50,153 nt of DNA from Marinomonas lutimaris (GTDB taxonomy: Bacteria > Pseudomonadota > Gammaproteobacteria > Pseudomonadales > Marinomonadaceae), in assembly GCF_019426345.1 (NCBI RefSeq), contig NZ_JAHLLW010000024.1, positions 1 to 50,153 of the forward strand, given 5' to 3'. A model generated the notes under the pieces. That model had not been told where the DNA came from and did not search any database. It saw nothing but the letters and a program-made list of their open reading frames with translations. Positions 17,224 to 25,911 of the stretch are shown here, piece by piece (the first letter of the stretch is position 1; every line of letters begins with the position of its first letter). A program made the translations under genes and the position numbers.

Positions 17224-18528
17224 ATGAAAAAGGAACTAAAATTTGCAGTACTCACTGCTGTTATTACACTCACTCTTGCTGGTTGCGCATCCAATCCAGA
17301 CTCTACCTCAAGCCTTGCTGCAGATATAAAACAAGCAGAAACCATTACTCAAATAAACAACCTCAAGCAAACTATTGATGCTGCCAACAAAAAAGTGACG
17401 CAAGGCATAGAAGAAGAACTAGATTGGTTCGCTACAAAAGAAGTCACCGATGCAAACGAAGCCTTAGCTGAAGCAAAAGAGTACTACGCAAAATTTGAAT
17501 TCGACCCTTCAGAAGCAAATAGCAGTACAGGTTTTTTTAGCTCGACAACCAACATTACTGCCGCAGAAGAAGGTATCAGTAAATTCAATGAACATATGAC
17601 AAAAGCCACTAATATCAAAGCTGCAGCGCTATCAGCGTTAGCAGAAGCATTTGACTATCGTGAACAGCTAAAAAAAATTGATGCTCAAAAATACTTCCCA
17701 AGCACAGTTAAAGAGCTAGAAGGTGATCTTAAAAAACTGGTAGATCAAGTTTCAAACGAGAGAGTTGAAGCAGCAATAAGTGCACAACCTGCCTTGCTAG
17801 CCAAGCAACGCGCTCTCGAAGTAAAAACAGTAACGGCCATCTATCTTACCGGCGCTAAGAAAGACCTAGATAGGCTTGTTAAAGCAGGCACAGCGCAACA
17901 CGCACCAAAGTCCTTATCTCAAGCCTCTGCTTCACTAACAGCTGTCACCGCATTTATTGTCGCTGAGCCAAGATCCATCGACAAAATCAAAATGCAAGCG
18001 GAAGAAGCAATGTTTTTAATTAACAGAGCAGAACAAATAGCGCTAACAGTTAAAAATCTTAAAGCACTACAACAAAAAGATTACGAAGATTATGCCATCA
18101 GCTATGAAAAAATCCTGCTCGAAATAAGTAATGCGCTTAATGCAGAAGATCGTCGTGATTTAGCCTTCGAAGAACAAGGAAAAGCATTGATAGCCTTTAT
18201 CGAAGCAAATCTGAAGGATCAAGAAGCATCTGTTCAAGCGCAGCAAAAACTACGCAAAGAACTGAAAAATCAAACATCTTATACCGAACTATTGGAAGAG
18301 AAAATTAGTACTCTTAACGCTAATTTAGCCAATGCCAAAAAATCGTTAGCGGACCTATTATCTGAAAAAGAAGCGACAGAGAAAGCGGCGATAGAAAAGG
18401 CTGCTAAAGCAAAACAAACGATAGCAGAGCAAGAAAAATTAAAAGTAGAAGAAGCGAAAGTAGAGGCAAAAGCTCCAGCTGAAATTAAAACAGAAACAGA
18501 ACAAGCAGAAAGTACAACAGCTCAATAA
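17224..18528 (+). CDS. coiled-coil lipoprotein of unknown function
   Basis: A 434-residue protein with a lipoprotein signal peptide: Lys-rich start, hydrophobic core, and LAGC with the lipidated Cys at residue 21. The residues after Cys (Ala-Ser-Asn) do not give an inner-membrane retention Asp at +2, so outer-membrane anchoring is likely. The rest is almost entirely helical, rich in Ala, Lys, Glu and Gln, with heptad-like spacing strongest at about 330-415. The tail (Lys/Glu/Ala repeats) recalls TolA-type spacers. I do not recognise the family. A periplasm-spanning or peptidoglycan-contact role would fit the shape but is speculation. The gene is monocistronic with a terminator. Confidence 0.72.
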   Translation: MKKELKFAVLTAVITLTLAGCASNPDSTSSLAADIKQAETITQINNLKQTIDAANKKVTQGIEEELDWFATKEVTDANEALAEAKEYYAKFEFDPSEANSSTGFFSSTTNITAAEEGISKFNEHMTKATNIKAAALSALAEAFDYREQLKKIDAQKYFPSTVKELEGDLKKLVDQVSNERVEAAISAQPALLAKQRALEVKTVTAIYLTGAKKDLDRLVKAGTAQHAPKSLSQASASLTAVTAFIVAEPRSIDKIKMQAEEAMFLINRAEQIALTVKNLKALQQKDYEDYAISYEKILLEISNALNAEDRRDLAFEEQGKALIAFIEANLKDQEASVQAQQKLRKELKNQTSYTELLEEKISTLNANLANAKKSLADLLSEKEATEKAAIEKAAKAKQTIAEQEKLKVEEAKVEAKAPAEIKTETEQAESTTAQ

Positions 18529-18545
18529 CGTGCTTTATAAAACAT

Positions 18546-18577
18546 AAAAAAACCAGAACATGAGCTCTGGTTTTTTT
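18546..18577. terminator. terminator between the lipoprotein gene and cbiX
   Basis: A 12-bp stem (aaaaaaaccaga / tctggttttttt) with an eight-base loop. It serves the plus-strand lipoprotein gene and probably also the convergent cob operon, which ends at 18596. Confidence 0.82.
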
Positions 18578-18595
18578 TGATCTCAATAATATCTA

Positions 18596-19858
18596 CTATC
18601 GATGAGCAAAAGCCGTCTTAGTACAATCCCCTTCGATTTTGTCTTTTTCTTCTTCCAAAATCTCATCAGTAAATTGTCCCATGAAACAACAGCAGATTCC
18701 CTCGCCAATCATGGTTCGCGGCCCCATTGGGTGACCAATGTGCTTGTACACACCATGACTGTGACCATGAGAGTGATCGTGTGAATGGCCATGACTATGA
18801 GAGTGTCCATGACTATGAGAGTGTCCATGACTGTGATCATGTGAGTGACCGTGGTCATGAGAGTGATCATGATGTTTCAATACCAATGAATGCCCATGAT
18901 CAGCATGATCGAGCGCTTGAACTAGATTAGTAAAGTGTTTGGTATCAAATTCCGATAAGCCTTGCGTATCATCTTGTGGATCAACAAATTCGGCATGGTG
19001 ATGATGAACATCCACTTCGCCTGCAGCAAGACGACGCTTGAAGGAATTCATTAGGGTTTCTTCACCCGTTTGTAATTCCCCCTGCATGATTTCTTCTACA
19101 CGGTTCTGAAAAGCATCAATAACACGAGGGTGATCATTCAAGTAAGGCGTTTGAATAAACTCAATCGCTGGGTTCTCTTGAGCAACCTTATCAACATAGC
19201 CCTGAATACGCTTGATCAAACGACCAGTAAACAAGAAATATGGCGCCACAACGATACGTTTAAAGCCAAGCTTCATTAGCTTTTCAAGGCCCACGCCAAC
19301 AGACGGGTAAGTCACACCAGAATAGACGGTATCAGCCCAACCAAAACCCATATTTTCGTTAACAATGCGTGTTAGCTTAGCCGCTTCAGCATTGGCAGAG
19401 GTATCGGACGTACCACGACCAACCACCACCAACATGGTGTCATAAAGGTTTTTAGGTGGATTATCAGGATCGAGACCAAGAGATTCGTAAATACGTGCTT
19501 GGAACGCTTCTACCATGTCATCTTGCAAACCTAATTCACGCCCATAAGTGACTTTTAAACCTGGGTGTTTTTCTTCGTAAGTCGTCAAAACAGAAGGAAT
19601 GTCATTTTTTGCATGAGTAGCGGCGAACAACATACCCGGCACCGCGTAGATTTCCTCGACTCCTTGGCTCACCAAACTATCTAAGCCCATATGAATATTC
19701 GGTGCAGAAAACTCTAGAAAGCCGTACTCCACAGGAAGATCGGGATAACGCGCTTTGAGTCCTTTCGCTACTAGGCCAAATTCACGTTCAGCGTCTTTAT
19801 CACGACTGCCGTGACCACAAATCATAATGCCCTTTTTGGCCTGTTCTTTATTGCTCAT
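18596..19858 (-). CDS. cbiX: sirohydrochlorin cobaltochelatase CbiX, two-domain, His-rich
   Basis: A 420-residue long-form CbiX. The first chelatase domain (about 10-130) has the GHGSRD motif with His16 and a second His in THAKNDIP (His82), the pair that holds the metal in CbiX. The second domain (about 137-260) has VVGRGTSD in place of GHGS, so its His is lost. A region at about 315-385 is dominated by His-Ser, His-Asp and His-Gly pairs, probably a cobalt store. The tail has HPMGPRTM then ICCCFMG, three consecutive Cys that may hold an Fe-S cluster or metal. It is the last gene of the cob operon, 83 bases after cobN. Sirohydrochlorin or a later precorrin as substrate is inferred from the family. 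Confidence 0.88.
   Translation of the reverse strand: MSNKEQAKKGIMICGHGSRDKDAEREFGLVAKGLKARYPDLPVEYGFLEFSAPNIHMGLDSLVSQGVEEIYAVPGMLFAATHAKNDIPSVLTTYEEKHPGLKVTYGRELGLQDDMVEAFQARIYESLGLDPDNPPKNLYDTMLVVVGRGTSDTSANAEAAKLTRIVNENMGFGWADTVYSGVTYPSVGVGLEKLMKLGFKRIVVAPYFLFTGRLIKRIQGYVDKVAQENPAIEFIQTPYLNDHPRVIDAFQNRVEEIMQGELQTGEETLMNSFKRRLAAGEVDVHHHHAEFVDPQDDTQGLSEFDTKHFTNLVQALDHADHGHSLVLKHHDHSHDHGHSHDHSHGHSHSHGHSHSHGHSHDHSHGHSHGVYKHIGHPMGPRTMIGEGICCCFMGQFTDEILEEEKDKIEGDCTKTAFAHR
18752..18872. repeat. tandem repeat encoding the His-rich segment of cbiX
   Basis: Short repeats of catgact/gagagtg type fill this stretch. Two perfect 18-bp copies of catgactatgagagtgtc lie at 18790-18807 and 18808-18825, with imperfect copies on both sides. 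All are multiples of three, so copy changes would alter the His tract without shifting the frame. Confidence 0.75.
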
Positions 19859-19941
19859 TATTTCTCTCTACTTTAAATCGTCTTAGCTGATAGTAAGTGT
19901 AACGACTAACAGCAAGGTTACCAGAGATCTTCTGCCCAAGA

Positions 19942-22900
19942 TCACTGACATTGTTCTTGCTGCTGATCTAAATCAAGCAACAAGGATTGAATTTTTTCTC
20001 GGTGCGCATCGGCATTTTGCCACATGCCACGCTGTATGGCTTCTAATAAGCGCTCACCCATTTCTTCTAGCGCGTGAGGATTATTATCGCGCATAAAAGC
20101 TTGGTTGTCTGGATCAAGCAACAATCGATCGGTCACTTGCTCATATTGATAATCCGCCACAAGATCCGTCGTCGCATCGTAGGCGAATAAATAATCCACG
20201 GTAGCGGTCATTTCAAACGCACCTTTGTAGCCATGAGTTTGCATGGCTTCGATCCATTTCGGGTTTAATACTCGTGAGCGCACCACCCGATTAAGCTCTT
20301 CTTTTAAGGTACGAATTTTTGGCGAACTCGGGTTAGAGTGATCACTATGATAAACACTGGGCGCTTGACCACTAAACTCGGTGACAGCGTTGGTCATGCC
20401 TCCTTGGAATTGATAATAATCGTCTGAATCGAGAATATCGTGCTCGCGGTTATCTTGGTTTTGCACCACCGCATCCAGTTGAGACAAACGCTCAACAAAG
20501 GCGGACTTAGCCTCTACACCGTCTTGTTTGCCATTGTAATTATTACCGTCATACGCGTAACCGCCCCAGTTCACATAAGCTTCAGCCAAATCCGTTTTGG
20601 TATCCCAACAGCGCTCATCGATCAAACCTTGCAAACCCGCACCATAAGCACCAGGCTTGCTTCCAAAAACGCGATAAGTCGCTTGACGATTCGCCTCAAC
20701 TTCACTCATACCTTGAGCAAGTAGTTTGCTTTTTCGCGCTTCCACATTGGCACGAATCACATTGCCTGTACCGGGTTCTTGGTAGCTTGCGATGGCTTGC
20801 ACGGCCGCATCATAGAGTCGCATTACGTTGGCAAAAGCATCACGAAAGAAGCCGGAGACTCGCAAAGTCACATCCACTCGTGGACGGCCTAATTGCATAC
20901 AAGACAAGATTTCAAAGTCCGTCACACGGTTTGATCCTGGCGCCCAAATCGGACGAATACCCATCAGCGCAAAAGCTTGAGCAATATCATCGCCGCCCGT
21001 TCGCATGGTAGCAGTTCCCCAAACGGACAAGCCTAGATCTGTCGGGTAATCACCATGTTCTTGTAAGTGTCGTTGAATCAGTGCTTCGGCCGACATCTGA
21101 CCAATCGCCCAGGCCGCAGGCGACGGAATCGCCCGATTATCCACCGAGAAAAAATTACGCCCTGTTGGTAAGGTATCGAGTCTGCCTCGTGTCGGCGCGC
21201 CACTTGGGCCAGGGGGAATAAATCCACCCGCCAAACCGGTTATTAACGCTTGAATTTCATCATGAGCACTTTGCTGTAAAGCGACCAACAAGCGTTTTTT
21301 ACTGTGGGCTAATAAAGCGGCTGTTTGAGGTAACTTTGCTGCCAACTTGTCTAAGGAGTGAGCACCGATTAGATGACTCAACACCAATTCTTTTGCAAAT
21401 AATTCCAATCGCTCTTTAGTATCCGCATGGGTACGCCAAACAAGTTCACTAATGGATTGTAAAAGCTCAGGCTTATTCCCTAACCAAGGCGTTCGTTCAC
21501 TTTTCATTGGATCGAAACCGTCTTGCTCCAATGAAAAATCATTGACTAACCCATGAAGTATCCCTTGGCTGGTTATCTCACTACCTCGCGGTAAACGTAA
21601 CAAAGCCACCAGAGTGTCGGCGAGTTTATCGTCTTCGGGTAATTCTCCTAGACGATGCAAACCGTGACGAATTTGTGCCTCTTTTATCTCACATAAATAC
21701 GTATCTAGTCCTTCCAGCACAGCATCATCATTACCGGATTCAACACAGGTAAGCTCTTCTAACAAATGGGACTCTTGAACTTTTTTAAGAATTTGCTCAC
21801 GCAGCCAGGTTTCTCGACGTACGTCCATTCCCATGGCTTGATAATATTCGTCTACTAAGTTTTCTAGCTCGGCCATGTCGCCATAGGTTTCTGCACGGGT
21901 CATCGGCGGCATAAGATGATCGATAATCACAGCTTGCGTACGGCGCTTAGCTTGCGCCCCCTCACCCGGATCATTGACGATAAAAGGGTAGAAATGCGGC
22001 ATCGGACCCAACGCAATATCTGGCCAGCAAGAGGCAGACAAGGCGGTTCCTTTGCCCGGCAACCATTCCAGATTACCGTGTTTGCCCACATGCACAAAAG
22101 CATCCACTTGATACACATGGCGCAACCAAAAATAAAACGCTAAATAACTATGAGGGGGAATCAAATCAGGATCATGATAATTCGCCGCGAGATCCAAATT
22201 AAAACCACGAGCTGGTTGAATGCCCACAAAGGTTTCCCCAAGCCGAATACCTGCGAGCATAATACGACGCTGGCCGTTTTGCTCACGGCATTTATGATCG
22301 TCTTCTGGTGGCCCCCAGCGATCCCAAACGGCGTTTTGACATTCCAACGGGAGCTGATAGAAATACTGCAAGTAATTTTCTAAGGCGAGGCTTTGCCAGC
22401 AACCGCGCTCATGCAAGGTGTTTGGATTATTGGTCACTGCGCCGAGCAATTCTTCGATCAAGGCATTACCATGATCGGGGATATTTTCGATGGGATAACC
22501 CGCGGTTTCTAAGGCTTTTAATAAATTCACCGCCGAGGCTGGTGTGTCTAAGCCTACTCCATTACCAATACGGCCATCTTTGGTTGGGTAATTGGCTAAC
22601 ACAAAAGCGATGCGTTTTTGATGGTTTGGTTTGCTGGCTAAATTAGCAAAGCGTTTGGCAAGTTGAGCGACAAAACGCGCACGCTCTTGGTGTAACTCAT
22701 AACGTACTAAATCGACTTGGGCAATATCGTTGTAATGACTCAAGGCTTTAAAACTCACCGCACGAGTAATGATGCGTCCGTCCATTTCCGGCAAAACGAT
22801 TTGCATGGCCACATCGCGGCTGCGCAAGCCTTGAGTTTGCGCTTGCCAATCGTCTTCTGTGCTACCAGAAAGGATCAACTGCAAAACCGGAATCGGCGAA

Positions 22901-23817
22901 GCAAACGCGGATTGAAAGTCCGTCGGCTCAGAGGCTAAATCTGGACTACCCACTCGATTCGCCGCAAAGCCGGTGGTGTTTAAAATCACCTTGGCTTGAG
23001 TGCGTTCCACTAACGATTCGATCAAACCCACCGATACATCGTCTTTTAGAGAACTCACCGCCACAGCCAACGGCACCAGACCCTCTTGCTCTAATATTCC
23101 AATCAAGCCATCAAACATGGCTGTGTTGCCGCTTTGCAGATGAGAACGATAAAACGCCAAGATGGCAACAGGACGACCTTCCACCAGCCAGTCAGCATAG
23201 TGGCTCTGCCACTGAGTAAAACCAGATGAATAACCTGCATGATAAATCAGCGCACTGGGTAAAGGTGTTGGCTCTTGCCAAGGACAAGGTTGATCAGAGT
23301 ATCGGTCGGTGAGGAAATAAAATAATTGCTGTGAGTTTGTTTGACCGCTTTCACGCAGATAGCGCCACACTCGATGGCAGTCTTCTGGTTGTGCGGTAGA
23401 TACCTTCATTAGCGATGGATCTTGCGAATCATCTCCTGGCACCACAATAAGTGTTCGGCCAGCTTTCGCTTTCGCCCATTCTTGCAGGCGCTGAAAACCA
23501 TACGCCCAATAATGCTCGCCGCCAAGCAGTGAAACGACGACGACTTTAGCGTGATCGAGCACCTTGTGCTCGTATAAATCGTAAGCAGCAGGTTTGACCA
23601 ACTGCATCCAATTGGCAAGGCGAACACTCGGTAATCGTAGACGCTCCAATCCATCATCGGAGCCATGGAAAGAAGCTATCTCGTCAAGCGCGCTACCAAG
23701 CGCACCAAGCACACTATCAGCAGCGGCCAAAATAACTAAGTCTGCTGGGGTTTGCCCAAGATCGACAATCCCCTCATCGTCAACAAAGCCACCCGGTTTG
23801 GCTGCTAATAAGTGCAC
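19942..23817 (-). CDS. cobN: cobaltochelatase subunit CobN
   Basis: A 1291-residue protein, the usual size for CobN, the large subunit of the ATP-dependent cobaltochelatase that inserts Co(II) into hydrogenobyrinic acid a,c-diamide. The N-terminal MHLLAAKPGG and DLGQTPADLV are family hallmarks. Further typical blocks are FVHVGKHGNLEWLPGKG (about 565-581) and FVPPGP-like FIPPGPSGAPTRGRLDTLPTGRNF (about 870). The enzyme also needs CobS and CobT (or magnesium-chelatase-like ChlI/D), none of which is in the window. The ATG at 23817 matches other CobN starts. It lies between cobW and cbiX; a 170-base gap with palindromic repeats separates it from cobW, so expression may be partly uncoupled. Confidence 0.95.
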   Translation of the reverse strand: MHLLAAKPGGFVDDEGIVDLGQTPADLVILAAADSVLGALGSALDEIASFHGSDDGLERLRLPSVRLANWMQLVKPAAYDLYEHKVLDHAKVVVVSLLGGEHYWAYGFQRLQEWAKAKAGRTLIVVPGDDSQDPSLMKVSTAQPEDCHRVWRYLRESGQTNSQQLFYFLTDRYSDQPCPWQEPTPLPSALIYHAGYSSGFTQWQSHYADWLVEGRPVAILAFYRSHLQSGNTAMFDGLIGILEQEGLVPLAVAVSSLKDDVSVGLIESLVERTQAKVILNTTGFAANRVGSPDLASEPTDFQSAFASPIPVLQLILSGSTEDDWQAQTQGLRSRDVAMQIVLPEMDGRIITRAVSFKALSHYNDIAQVDLVRYELHQERARFVAQLAKRFANLASKPNHQKRIAFVLANYPTKDGRIGNGVGLDTPASAVNLLKALETAGYPIENIPDHGNALIEELLGAVTNNPNTLHERGCWQSLALENYLQYFYQLPLECQNAVWDRWGPPEDDHKCREQNGQRRIMLAGIRLGETFVGIQPARGFNLDLAANYHDPDLIPPHSYLAFYFWLRHVYQVDAFVHVGKHGNLEWLPGKGTALSASCWPDIALGPMPHFYPFIVNDPGEGAQAKRRTQAVIIDHLMPPMTRAETYGDMAELENLVDEYYQAMGMDVRRETWLREQILKKVQESHLLEELTCVESGNDDAVLEGLDTYLCEIKEAQIRHGLHRLGELPEDDKLADTLVALLRLPRGSEITSQGILHGLVNDFSLEQDGFDPMKSERTPWLGNKPELLQSISELVWRTHADTKERLELFAKELVLSHLIGAHSLDKLAAKLPQTAALLAHSKKRLLVALQQSAHDEIQALITGLAGGFIPPGPSGAPTRGRLDTLPTGRNFFSVDNRAIPSPAAWAIGQMSAEALIQRHLQEHGDYPTDLGLSVWGTATMRTGGDDIAQAFALMGIRPIWAPGSNRVTDFEILSCMQLGRPRVDVTLRVSGFFRDAFANVMRLYDAAVQAIASYQEPGTGNVIRANVEARKSKLLAQGMSEVEANRQATYRVFGSKPGAYGAGLQGLIDERCWDTKTDLAEAYVNWGGYAYDGNNYNGKQDGVEAKSAFVERLSQLDAVVQNQDNREHDILDSDDYYQFQGGMTNAVTEFSGQAPSVYHSDHSNPSSPKIRTLKEELNRVVRSRVLNPKWIEAMQTHGYKGAFEMTATVDYLFAYDATTDLVADYQYEQVTDRLLLDPDNQAFMRDNNPHALEEMGERLLEAIQRGMWQNADAHREKIQSLLLDLDQQQEQCQ

Positions 23818-23847
23818 GGTTTCTCCAGTTTGTTTCTTTTACCCACT

Positions 23848-23990
23848 CGTCATTCTCGTGAAAGCGGGAATCCATAGTTTTTCCATTACGAGCTTGGCAT
23901 AGCCCTCTTAACCCCTCCCTAACCCTCCCCTTCGCAAGGGGAGGGAATGTCTAGCTCCTCCCCCTTTTCAAGGGGGAGGCTGGGAGAGGA
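23848..23990. repeat. palindromic intergenic repeat element between cobW and cobN
   Basis: Three G/C-rich hairpins stand in an otherwise AT-rich region. An imperfect ATTCTCG...CGGGAAT palindrome is at 23852-23871, ccctcccc-ttcgcaa-ggggaggg at 23923-23945, and cctcccccttttcaagggggagg at 23957-23979. The first resembles the attcccg-N-cgggaat repeats scattered in many proteobacteria, and the second and third look like a separate short repeat. They are non-coding and carry no transposase. Confidence 0.7.
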
Positions 23991-25073
23991 TTAAGCACTC
24001 AAAGCATCATGAAGCACATTCTCAATCTGCTCTTTACTGATACCTTTACCAATAAACACCAACTGAGTTTTACGCACTTCTTCTGGTAACCATAAACGAT
24101 CAAAATAACGATCCAAACGCGTTCCCACCACTTGAAACACTTGGCGCATGGGCTTGCCATGCACTGCAGCAAAACCTTTGACACGGAAGATATTATGCTC
24201 TTCAACCAGTTGAGTAAGCGTCTCTTGCAAAAGGTCAGACTGAACTTCGCCCAATGTCACCACAAAAGAATCAAAATGATCATGGGCATGGTCATGATGT
24301 GCACCATGAGCATGATGATGATCGTGGTGGTTATGTACTTCATCAATTCGGCTTTCGGTTGCAGCGTCAATACCTAACAAGACATCCAATGCTGCTTCGC
24401 CATTTTCGATATAAACAGTTTTTACTGTACTTGGCACTTCGTGGGCAATAATTGCTTGCACGCGTGCACGCTCTTCATCGTTGAGTAAGTCGTTTTTACT
24501 GACCACAACTAGATCGGCAGCACTTAACTGATCATCCAGTAATTCTTGCAAGCTAGGGTCATGATCCAGACTTTCGTCCGCTTGGCGTTGTGCTTGAACT
24601 TTGTCTTCATCATGAGCAAAGCGGCCTGCAGCCACAGCAGCACCATCAACCACGGTAATCACCGCATCGACTGTGCAATGCTCTTTAATGCCAGGCCAGT
24701 TGAAGGCTTGCACCAAAGGCTTCGGTAACGCCAAGCCACTGGTTTCAATCAAGATATGATCAATATCACCACGACGAGCAACAAGCTGCTGCATCACTGG
24801 CAAAAACTCTTCTTCTACGGTGCAACAAATACAACCATTCGCCAGTTCGTAAAAACCGTCATCACTACGCTGGCTTCCCTCTTCCACACCTTCAGGGCAA
24901 TCAAGAGGACAAGAGCGCAATAGATCTGAATCGATATCTAACTCGCCAAACTCATTGACGATCACGGCAATACGCTTACCAGCCGCTTGCTTTAACACAT
25001 TAGATAATAAGGTTGTTTTACCACTGCCCAAAAAGCCAGTCACAATTGTTGTTGGAATTTTATTCAACTGCAT
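23991..25073 (-). CDS. cobW: CobW-family GTPase (metallochaperone-like)
   Basis: A 360-residue G3E GTPase. The Walker A is GFLGSGKT (residues 13-20), the metal-binding motif is CICC (Cys81, Cys83, Cys84), an ESSGLA-like ETSGLALP sits near 109-116, and a CobW C-terminal domain spans about 260-355. A His-rich stretch at about 235-262 (HNHHDHHHAHG and following) separates the two domains. CobW proteins use GTP to deliver a metal, in this setting most plausibly cobalt for CobN. The position between cobM and cobN supports this. Other G3E members handle zinc (YjiA/ZigA), so cobalt specificity is inferred from context. The ATG is at 25073. Confidence 0.9.
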   Translation of the reverse strand: MQLNKIPTTIVTGFLGSGKTTLLSNVLKQAAGKRIAVIVNEFGELDIDSDLLRSCPLDCPEGVEEGSQRSDDGFYELANGCICCTVEEEFLPVMQQLVARRGDIDHILIETSGLALPKPLVQAFNWPGIKEHCTVDAVITVVDGAAVAAGRFAHDEDKVQAQRQADESLDHDPSLQELLDDQLSAADLVVVSKNDLLNDEERARVQAIIAHEVPSTVKTVYIENGEAALDVLLGIDAATESRIDEVHNHHDHHHAHGAHHDHAHDHFDSFVVTLGEVQSDLLQETLTQLVEEHNIFRVKGFAAVHGKPMRQVFQVVGTRLDRYFDRLWLPEEVRKTQLVFIGKGISKEQIENVLHDALSA

Positions 25074-25111
25074 GATTCATCCTTCTTACTTTAAGGGATA
25101 ATATTTTAAAA

Positions 25112-25885
25112 TTATGTTTTCTTAGACTTGTGTGTCTTACGAAAGATATGCGCTTGTCCCTTGTCGTATAAATAGGAGTCTGCAAAATCTTCTGTGTCTA
25201 ATACCTTCCCGACCAATATCAAACTGGTACGAGTAAATTTTTTCTCTCTTACTTTGGCAACAATATCCGCTAAAGTTCCCACAACATAATCTTGATCCGG
25301 CCAACTGGTGCGATAACACACAGCAACTGGGCAATCTTCACCATAATGAGGAATGAGTTCTTCAACGATTTTATGGATACGAGTAATACCAAGATGAATC
25401 GCTAACGTCGCGCCACTTTGCGCCAAGGCTGGCAAACGCTCTCGTTCTGGAAAAGGCGTTTTACCTTCATAACGAGTCATAATAACGGTTTGTGAAACAC
25501 CAGATAACGTCAGTTCTTTACGTAATAACGCAGCCGATGCCGCAACCGCACTAACACCTGGAATCACTTCGTAATCAATATCTAACGCTTCCAAACGACG
25601 AATTTGCTCACCAATCGCACCATATAAAGCAGGGTCACCAGACTGTAAACGGGCAACGTCTTTGCCCTCTTGCGCGGCTTTTTCGATAACGGCTGTGGTT
25701 TCATCCAGATTCATTTCCGCTGTATCGTAAATTGCTTCGGCAGAACCACGAACACTATCAATCACTTGGGGTGGAATCAAAGAACCAGCATAAAGAACAA
25801 TCGGACAACGCTCCATGGTTTTGACCGCTTTTACCGTCATCAAGTCTGGATCGCCTGGGCCTGCGCCAATAAAGTAAACCTTCAT
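25112..25885 (-). CDS. cobM: precorrin-4 C11-methyltransferase
   Basis: A 257-residue tetrapyrrole methylase. The SAM-binding N-terminal motif is IGAGPGDPDLMTVKA (about residues 6-20), followed by VLYAGSLIP (about 30-38) and LQSGDPALYGA (about 80-90), the pattern of CobM/CbiF. It adds a methyl group at C-11 of precorrin-4 to give precorrin-5 in the corrin pathway. It follows cobJ with a 26-base gap, in the same direction as cobW, and the enzymes act in consecutive steps (C17, then C11). The start ATG at 25885 gives the standard length. Confidence 0.95.
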   Translation of the reverse strand: MKVYFIGAGPGDPDLMTVKAVKTMERCPIVLYAGSLIPPQVIDSVRGSAEAIYDTAEMNLDETTAVIEKAAQEGKDVARLQSGDPALYGAIGEQIRRLEALDIDYEVIPGVSAVAASAALLRKELTLSGVSQTVIMTRYEGKTPFPERERLPALAQSGATLAIHLGITRIHKIVEELIPHYGEDCPVAVCYRTSWPDQDYVVGTLADIVAKVREKKFTRTSLILVGKVLDTEDFADSYLYDKGQAHIFRKTHKSKKT

Positions 25886-25911
25886 TTATTTCCCTTATCT
25901 TTTATAAAGAA

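Noticed and set aside
18752..18872. Possible CRISPR array
   Set aside because: The repeats are directly adjacent, in frame with cbiX and encode His pairs; there are no spacers and no cas genes.
22308..22646. A 112-codon open frame opposite cobN
   Set aside because: A shadow of cobN on the other strand; the protein has no domain and the cobN frame is well conserved.
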